Below, in pieces: positions 56,736 through 64,000 of a DNA stretch of 64,000 nucleotides. Both the position numbers and the translations under genes were made by a program. This DNA comes from Acanthosepion lycidas (lineage: Eukaryota; Mollusca; Cephalopoda; Sepiida; Sepiidae). The stretch spans positions 87,507,139 through 87,571,138 of the forward strand of contig OZ010572.1 in NCBI GenBank assembly GCA_963932145.1. The letters run 5' to 3'. Below the pieces are notes generated by a model. The model saw only the letters and a list, made by a program, of their open reading frames with translations, was not told the origin of the DNA and made no database searches. How positions within the stretch are numbered: the first letter of the stretch is position 1; each line of letters opens with the position of its first letter.

Positions 56736-57245
56736 AAAATTATTTTTCTTAGTTTTTCCTCCTGGGTTTCTCCACATATCTTGGGTGTTCTTCAGATGTT
56801 GGTTACTACCTGATCATTCACTGTATATCATTGGATCAATTTTTCTCCACATTCAATTCCTAGTCCAAATTTGTTAACTATTTCACCATCTTTCTCCTTG
56901 CCTACTTTGGCATTCAGGTTTCCTATGACAATTGTAATTTCCTGATTTGCATTGCTCTTTAGCATTGTTTATCATACAGTAAAAATTTTAAGTTTCTTCT
57001 TCCTTACTTTGTGCTGTCAGTGCATATACAACTATGATGGATATGTTAAAAGACTTCACTTTCAGTTTAACTATATTTCAGATACTTAATAGCATACCAA
57101 AACACATTTCTTCATATCTTGATCTAAGTCCTACTCCCCTTTCACTTTTCTCTCTGCCTGCATATATAACCAGGTGTTCATCACTGATAAAGTCTTCATT
57201 GTTTGCCCACCTAATTTTGCCTAAACCTAAAATTTTAACATTTTA
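56736..57245 (-). mobile_element. RTE-like LINE endonuclease fragment
   Basis: The minus strand reads an apurinic-type endonuclease of the group often annotated as craniofacial development protein 2-like: KILGLGKIRWANNEDFISDE and GREKSERGVGLR (near 57220-57130), SFNISIIVVYALTAQSKEEE (57055-56995), AKEQCKSGNYN, then a degenerate GDLNAKVG region. Short, with frame changes. Flanked on each side by a related TTTATTGGGGGG repeat (56700 and 57760). Confidence 0.7.
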
Positions 57246-57299
57246 ACCTATTCATTTCCTGCTTTATGTTTTCTAACTGGCCACATTAATCTAGTGTTC

Positions 57300-57760
57300 T
57301 GAAATTAAAAATAAAATTAGAGGTGCTTTCAAAATTGAAACTGGCATCAACATAAACACAAAGAATTATTCTTAGACAAGATAATTTTTGAGAGGTATAC
57401 ATTATAACCAGGAGGCTTTAAGCTAAAAAGTATAGTTATGCAATATCATACTCTTTTACATTCTGCAAAACGAACTTGAGATAAATTGCCAAAAGGTTTC
57501 AAAGACACCAAATTACTAGAATGCTCTCCAGATATTAATCCAATAGAAAACTTGTGATCCATCATTAAAAGACTGACATATTAAAATGGAAAACAATATT
57601 CAAACAAAGAAATCTGAGAAGTAATAGAAAATACTGCAAATAATGTTAAAGAAGAAAAGTTAACAAAATCAAATTATAGAATATCAAGAACATGTAAAAT
57701 AAACTATTGATTTATTCAGGTCCATGGGATATTGTGTTAATCAAATTCGTTTCTATGGTC
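57300..57760 (+). mobile_element. Tc1/mariner-superfamily C-terminal relic
   Basis: The plus strand reads LLECSPDINPIENL (near 57510-57555; family WPAQSPDLNPIENLW, containing the second Asp-region of the DDE site) followed by SIIKRLTY and a Lys-rich helix. The upstream transposase parts and both ends are unclear. Old and decayed. Confidence 0.6.
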
Positions 57761-59757
57761 AATACATTTATTGGGGGGAAATTCTTTTTTAGTAATTTAA
57801 TTACTAAAAAAAATTAAAAATTTGAATTTAAGTTGCAATTACTTTACTTGTACAATAAAACCAAACAAGCATAAAACAAGTTATCAACATTTTTAATAAG
57901 AACAGACATTGTAACCAAAATGCATAGGATATATTGTTCAAATAAGTATATTCTATAGTTAAGACACTCTAACAAGTTATATTAAGTTCATATTTCAATG
58001 TGTACTATATGACTCACTCATGATGGTGCCAGAACAGACTTTGCACTTAGTATAACATCAGAGAAGCCAGGCACATTGAGAAATAACCTCCTAGTCACCA
58101 AGTGTAAAACCCTTCCACACAGGATGTCAGTATCTGACCCCAACAAGTAATAAGTCAACCCAGCTGTACTTAGGATGTGCCCATGTGAGAAAAACCATAT
58201 GACACACAGATGTGTAAAGATTTACTTAGGGAGAGAAAGATGACAATCTCAAACATCTACACAAGGATGTAGGATCCATGTGTGGAGAGAGCCTCCTTAA
58301 AAATAATGAGGTAAATAATTTGTTCACTTAAATGTAAATAATTTCACTTTTCTCCTTCCATAGAACAAATTATCCTCACGGAATCCATCAATATGTCAAT
58401 CATCAGTGATGCGAAAGTTCATAACCTACTTTGTTTTATTTTCAAGTTTCGTCTTTTCCCCACAGAAGCTAAGTTAAGCTTGGTTCAAAATATTTTAAAT
58501 AAACATTATAATTTCTGATTTTCTTAAAATAAGTTTTGAAAAAATGATAATTGATATTTAAAAGAATTTCAAACTGAGATTTTCATTTTTTTTATAAAAT
58601 GGAAAAAAATGGTTGCCATCTGTCAAGATTTTTAACAAAAATTTTGGACGTGCTAGGAACAATTAAAAAATACCCCCAAAATACTATGATCTTTCCTCTT
58701 AATAATAACAAACATTTGGACAATAAAATTTTGTTTTCATCAAGTTTGGCATTTTTTTCATCATGCTATGGTCATTTTTTAGTGATCTCATGGAGGTACC
58801 TATGCAATAATAATATACTAGAATGTAACTTTTATGATGTTTTGTTGCAATGTAATAATACATAAATATGATGTTTATATAGGCTCTATTTTATATATTT
58901 TTATATATTTATTTTAATCATAAATATAACAGTGATATGTAGTATTGGAATGTATTTTACTGATATATAATGTATCATTTGGTTTGATGAAGTGGTATTT
59001 GAAAACTTATCTTAGTATAATATTTAAAGAGTTTATATATTTTTATGTATTTTTTATTATTTTTATTAATATTTATTATTTACTGTTTTTTGATTTAATA
59101 TATTATTTAAATTTTTTTTACTATTAATTAATTTAATTAATATACTTATTATACAGTGTTATCTTATTTATTCTAAAGGCACTTCTTTCACTTTATTCAA
59201 CTTATATTAACTGTTTTTTTTTGTAGATGGGAATTATTTAATGTAGGTTTAATTTAAAATATGTAGATTTAAATGTAGATGTTAAATGAGATACTTCTTC
59301 CTAAGATCATATAATCATTTCAATATATTGATTTTTCTTATTTTTTCTGATACATTGTTTATTTTAATATATCTTTAATTCTGAATTATCTCTCTTTCAT
59401 ATAAATGGGTTTATCTCTCTATTTAATATAATATTTTTGTTTAAGGCAGCTTTCTTTGAGTATAAACTACCTTCTGATTGCTACTGTGTATAAAATAAAT
59501 AAGTCATTTCTTCTCTCTCTTTTGTCTTCCTTTCTCCTCTGACCATCCCTTATATCCAAACTTACACTACTTCCTAGTTTTTAGTTGCTCCCTTTTTCTC
59601 TTTTTCCTTTTTTTCCTTCCTATGTCTGGCCATTTTTATTTCAATAATTTATCATGCATTGACTGGTTTGAAAAATCCTTCTAATTTTTATTTTGATTTA
59701 CAAGGTGAAAATGATCATTACCCTAATGTAATCCTAATTTCTATTGTATATATTGTA

Positions 59758-59790
<33 letters not shown>

Positions 59791-59800
59791 AAACAAAAAA
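57761..59800. other. No gene recognised
   Basis: 58015-58320 is less AT-rich and looks like an interspersed repeat, but has no partner here. 58870-59200 is extremely AT-rich. A (TA)n array lies at 59766-59790. Confidence 0.4.
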
Positions 59801-59892
59801 ACTACTTAACATCCGTCTATATTTCTGAGATGAGGTATTATGTACAGTATTTACATTATGCAGACTATTGTCCTCATCTTTATCGCCATATT

Positions 59893-59940
59893 TGTCACAA
59901 CGTTTCAGCCGTTGTACGCTCCGGCCTTCTTCAGGTGGTT
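59893..59940 (-). ncRNA. Hammerhead ribozyme core, minimal type
   Basis: On the minus strand: CAC (59937-59935), CTGAAGA (59934-59928), AGGCCG (59927-59922), a loop, CGGCT (59911-59907), GAAA (59906-59903), CGTT (59902-59899), GTG (59898-59896). This gives CUGANGA, a stem II of five pairs with one bulge, GAAA, and a CAC/GUG stem I. Stem III is only the self-complementary ACGU, as in minimal hammerheads thought to work as dimers. Hammerheads in PLE termini are published; activity of this copy is an inference. Confidence 0.6.
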
Positions 59941-60065
59941 GGAATTTTGAACTGAACCCTTTATTTCAATCCCTGGGGTAGACTGTTCTAGTTCCACGTG
60001 CCATGTTTGATGGATGTCAGTTATCAGTTATCTCCTGCTAATTTTCCCTCCTGAAGTTCTCCACT

Positions 60066-60147
60066 GCCTTAACCGGGTATTGAACTCACACTCTTTGGGT
60101 TTGTCATTGGATCTAACCAACACCTTTATCCACTGTGCCATGTGTCC
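60066..60147 (-). ncRNA. tRNA-like segment
   Basis: On the minus strand it starts GGACACATGGCACAGTGGAT (A-box-like TGGCACAGTGG) and has GTGTGAGTTCAATACCCGG (B-box-like GAGTTCAATACCC, consensus GGTTCGANTCC) about 55 bases later. Spacing suits an RNA polymerase III promoter. The anticodon arm is unclear, so it is tRNA-derived rather than a tRNA gene. Confidence 0.6.
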
Positions 60148-60233
60148 TTGAGGAAACGTTGTGACAAATATGGCGACAAAGATGAGGACAATAGTCCGCA
60201 TAATGTAAATACTGTACTTAACATCCATCTGAT

Positions 60234-62105
60234 ATAAAGCAGTTAACATTAGCAACATGAAAATTTTAAACTACCTAAAGTATACGCAAAAAGTTTCTTC
60301 ATAATGAGATGGTTTGGAAATTGAAATATAAAATTGTCCCACAAATCTTTCTTTGATAAATAAAATGAATAAATACTAAACTTCAAGTTCCTGATAAAAA
60401 ATTTACTGATATTTCCCTTTTATCAATTAACCTTGTCATTGAACAGCTTATTTCTCAATCAACAAATTTTGCTTGCCATTAAATTTATATAAATTCTAGT
60501 AATCTCTACAAATATTGTTTAGAAAATAATGACCAACAATTCTTTATTATTCTGTAAAATCAAACTCCCACCAAATGATCAAATGTCATTCTATATAATT
60601 CTATAAACTACATTATGTTCCCATTATCTTTAAATATTACAAAATATTGAATTATTTTACCTAAAACTTTTAAATGCAAGTAGATATTTTTCATAGACAA
60701 TGACAAATGCATATACAAATGTTATTTTGTAGTAATAGTTATGACAGCCATTCTTAAAATACAATATTTTTGACTGCTATATCATTAAAATACATACAAT
60801 AGCAAGCCTACCTACATTTGTAACTATGTAAAAAAATAAAATATAAGAGACAAATCAATGCATTCCAATATGCAAGAAAGTAAGGAAACTTTAGACTGAC
60901 AATTTCAAAGAGAAATTATTGAGGAAAAATACACAAATCAACAGCAAAATCATTAAATATTATATAACATCAGAAATTATTTCCTATCAATTACTGACAG
61001 CTTTTTCATACCAACTACTACTTTTTGGAACAGACTCCCATGTGAGTACTTCCCTGAATATTTTAATAATAACCTCTTCAAGTGCTATCTATCCTCCTTA
61101 TCCTGAAAATAGAGTATATTTGTAAAAGGACAATATGAATAAAGACAAAAGGAAAACTTATCTTAGCCAACGTGTTTCATCCTCTGAAGGACTTTATCAA
61201 GGCAAATGAGGAAAGCTCGTCAGAACAATTACATTTGACAACAGATAAGAGTAATCTGAAACTGATTGATATTCTGAATTTGTTGCACTAAAAAGACCTA
61301 AATTAATTTTTTCTTTATTGAAGTAAATCGTTTTGATATGCCAAGATTTTCCTTTTTATGTGTGGACTAGTTTCAAGCAATCCATCATTATACCATTATA
61401 TTGAATAACAGTATTATAAATTACAAAACTGTTTTATCTAAATATAAATTAGTGCTAAAAAATTTTAATTAAAAAGTATTTCTTAATGTGGGGATTAAAA
61501 CTAATGTCATTTTAATGTAGCCTTCTATAATTTCAAACTGATCTCAAAAGATCAATTTAAGCTATGAAAACAAAAAATTGTAAAATAACCTTAAAAATAT
61601 GCAATTATTAGCTGAATGATGATAACAAGAACTATTTTATAGTGGATATCTTTAGTCTTATTTATTCACTATAATTACTAATAATAACTGATTCTTTTAT
61701 AACAATACTAAATACCCCAAAATAATACATTATCAAATAGGCAGGTAGAAAAAAGGGGTTCAGTAAGGCAAATACATTCTTCAATTATACTTTCATTTAC
61801 AGTATTAAAAAGGCATTTGACTATTTATTTTTCTACTTTATTTGCACAGACACACACAAACAAAAATATCATCAATTATTATTATCAAAATCACTTGGTT
61901 CCAAACACTTCAATTAATTAGATAATAATATGGTTTATAATGATAGCAATTTTTTTAAAGTTGTTTCAGGGTTTGTTTGTTTTTTTAGAACAAAAGCATA
62001 AAACAAATATGAAAATTACTCAAGGACAACTTACAGCAAAATACACAAACTTACAACAAAAATAAGAATAGATAAGTTCCTGTTATTTAATATCAGAAAA
62101 ATATT
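60234..62105. other. No gene recognised
   Basis: AT-rich sequence. An exon encoding the SLC35B3 N-terminal helix was looked for on the minus strand and not found. The frame at 60919-61125 has no recognised homology. Confidence 0.4.
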
Positions 62106-62690
62106 TTCCACTCATTTCTTTGTTTTTTTAACAATTTCAACCAAAACAAAGCAATAAAGTCACTAAAATGTAAGGGTTTACCGAGTGTGACAGAATGAGA
62201 AAAAGAAGAAAACATTATTAAAGAGAAAGAACACTAAAAGAACAGCAATTAAAAATATAGAAGATAACAATTAACATTGCATTTAAATTTTTGAAGATCA
62301 AACTTGATTGGAAAGCAAGAAGTGCAAGAGAAAAAAACTTAACATAGAACTTATGATTACATCTAGCCATTTCAACTGTAAAATGAGAAGACCTAGCTGC
62401 CAATCTAGTACTGTGCTTAAATTCATAAAGTTGAGATACCAAAGAGGAAAGCTTATCAAAACAATTACCATGAAAATATTTATAGAAAAGGCACAGGGAA
62501 GCTACATTACCGTGGTGGGAAAGTGACTGAAGCTGAGATGCCAGGATTGCTAACACTGCAGATTTTTTGGATTTTATTAAGAATCTCTAAATACATAGTA
62601 GAATCATCAGACCAGATGTGGCAGCAATATTCAATGCATGAATGAATGGTAGACTTATAAATGTTTAAATTCTGTCAAGAAAAACTTTTT
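62106..62690 (-). mobile_element. Jockey-like LINE, 5'-truncated 3' end
   Basis: The minus strand (62218-62556) reads LASQLQSLSHHGNVASLCLF, YKYFHGNCFDKLSSLVSQLY and EFKHSTRLAARSSHFTVEMA, then RCNHKFY: the C-terminal thumb of the family at 36.0-38.0 kb. The 3' end lies near 62110 at a T-rich stretch. The upstream limit is about 62690. Confidence 0.85.
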
Positions 62691-64000
62691 GCTTTCAATT
62701 AATTTTAATGAGTGTTTTCTAAACACTGCTAATAAGATGTGTTTGGGAAAGCAATCACTTGATATATGAATAAACAAAATTGTTATATGTTTATACATAA
62801 AATAGACATAAAATGTTCAGTTTATTAACATTGTCTTATTGTCTATTTTGAAGAATTACAATTTGTTAGCCTTTTTTTTTATCTACTAAAAATGTTTCTC
62901 TTGACTTAAAATGTATATATAAAGTAAGTGTAAAATATTCCTGTATCAATAAGCCTGCTCTAGATTTTATTCATTATATATTAAAATAGATGTACATATT
63001 TTGAGAAGTCTTAACCAATGAAAATACTATTGTAAAACCTAATATAAAATCAACATGAAAAATATTAGAAGAAAATGAAGGAGCTGAGTTTGTTTACAAT
63101 TTACACAAAGAAATTAAAAGATATGTGTGAACAGTGAAAAGAGCCCAGTTTAAAGAAAAGAAAAATAATTATGTATTTAATATGATATTTTTTAAATATT
63201 CACTCAGATGAGTAACCAGATTGCCTGCTATAGAAATAGTTGTTGTTAAACATATAAAGAAACAAAAAATATAAAAAACAGGTGAAAGTAATTACTTTTT
63301 AAAAAAAGGCTAATAAAAAAAATTTCTATTTTGCTGGGTTTCAAGTGCTTCAATAGGTGATTTTCTTTTCTTTTAATCTTAATGAAACTAATGAATAAAA
63401 TATGCATGGTCATTAATAATGCTCAACAAAAAATATCTTTCTACTTGTGATGCCACAAATCAAAATAAATTGTGACTGATTTTAATTTAAGGCAATGGTT
63501 TATTCTAAAATATCTGCTACTTTTTCTTAAAAAAAAAAAAAAAAAAAAAGAAAAGAATTATTTTTCACAATCCATAAATTTTGTTTCTTAAATTTTTCAG
63601 GTCAAAAATCAACATTTATAAAAATTCATTTCCAAACTCACTAAACAGTCACTTAAAATAATTTACTTAAATAAGTTTTAAGTTTCATAAATCATTATGT
63701 GATAACAAGAAGTTATAACACCCGTTCTTATTCTCCTAACATATCAATATATAGCTATAACTTACTCTCCCCTTTTGTATGCTTACAGAGGAAAGTGGGG
63801 AGAAAAAAAGAATGATGTCTTTATCTGTGGTACCAGCAAATAATCCTTATAAAATGTTAATAGTAAAAGGAAACATCTTACAATTAAAATATGAACAGAA
63901 TGCTGAATCTTTTTAAATCTATAGTTTTATTGTTTGAGATTTTAAAATCATTGATTTCTTTTCTATCTTTATTACTGTAATACCTTATCAACCTGGAAAA
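62691..64000. other. No gene recognised
   Basis: AT-rich with a poly(A) run at 63529-63549. No exon or element is identified up to the end of the window. Confidence 0.4.

Larger units (their letters stand above)
59804..60233 (-). mobile_element. Composite PLE terminal unit (lineage A) with inverted ends
   Basis: An insertion flanked by direct repeats ACTTAACATCC-G/A-TCT (59804-59818 and 60216-60230), probably a target duplication of about 15 bp. Within it, the tail block (CAGTATTTACATTATGC to ACAACGTTTC, about 59840-59906) is inverted at 60153-60215. Between the arms, on the minus strand, lie a tRNA-like segment, the body block with AACAGTCTACCCCAGG, and a hammerhead core. The same order follows PLE lineage A at 16716-17035. 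Inverted terminal pseudo-LTR pieces are a known PLE feature. No protein-coding part is present. Confidence 0.75.

Noticed and set aside
58870-59200. Frames rich in Tyr, Phe and Ile resembling mitochondrial protein
   Set aside because: Extreme AT content produces such composition; no mitochondrial gene motif is present.
60780-60850. Candidate N-terminal SLC35B3 exon on the minus strand ending before GTAGGC
   Set aside because: The translated sequence has a stop in the relevant frame and does not match the family's YGYLQ end.

Overview
This is animal nuclear DNA: AT-rich, gene-poor, full of microsatellites and very rich in transposable elements. Spliced exons with GT-AG borders, tens-of-kilobase introns, several Penelope-like retroelement (PLE) lineages, Ty3/gypsy fossils, Tc1/mariner elements and mariner-type MITEs with the end TTAGGTTGGTGCAAAAATAA all suggest a mollusc, most likely a coleoid cephalopod such as an octopus. 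That placement is an inference from repeat content and gene structure; no species marker is present.

The one recognisable host gene is on the minus strand. Five exons (43901-44022, 24062-24216, 11037-11144, 1668-1765, 1114-1206) read in phase with clean splice sites and encode the middle of SLC35B3 (PAPST2), the Golgi transporter of the sulfate donor PAPS. The N-terminal exon(s) would lie above 44022, and probably beyond 64000; the C-terminal exons lie before position 1. Introns of about 20, 13, 9.3 and 0.46 kb hold nearly everything else.

Region by region. 2.4-6.7 kb: a decayed mariner, a foldback MITE abutting a gypsy gag fossil, and a decayed Tc1 element. 10-17 kb: a LINE tail, the 3' end of one PLE, and a long PLE whose 3' unit carries a tRNA-like segment. 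18.2-23.5 kb: a mariner MITE, then a nearly complete Ty3/gypsy element (257/261-bp LTRs, perfect 5-bp target duplication) nested in an older DNA transposon. 24.6-30.7 kb: tails of two or three LINE families, a foldback MITE and a SINE-like repeat. 33.4-35.4 kb: two GC-rich islands, the first resembling an LTR. 35.4-43.2 kb: a PLE reverse-transcriptase fragment, two opposed jockey-like LINE copies, and a short gypsy fossil with a palindromic MITE at its LTR border. 44.9-46.7 kb: a decayed, intron-bearing copy of an uncharacterised multicopy animal gene family. 47.6-55.1 kb: a large inverted-repeat (foldback) element with two PLE pieces inside. 56.7-60.2 kb: LINE endonuclease and Tc1-like fragments, and a composite insertion with inverted PLE termini and a hammerhead-ribozyme core. 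62.1-62.7 kb: another LINE tail.

The most interesting signals are (i) a PLE terminal unit combining a tRNA-like sequence with a hammerhead-ribozyme core, present both on a PLE and as a separate inverted composite flanked by a target duplication; (ii) a gypsy element with no obvious tRNA-type primer-binding site, whose LTR contains a 17-nt sequence complementary to the site next to that LTR, suggesting Tf1-like self-priming; and (iii) the long foldback element. Most of the short open reading frames in the window look like chance or like fragments of these repeats.
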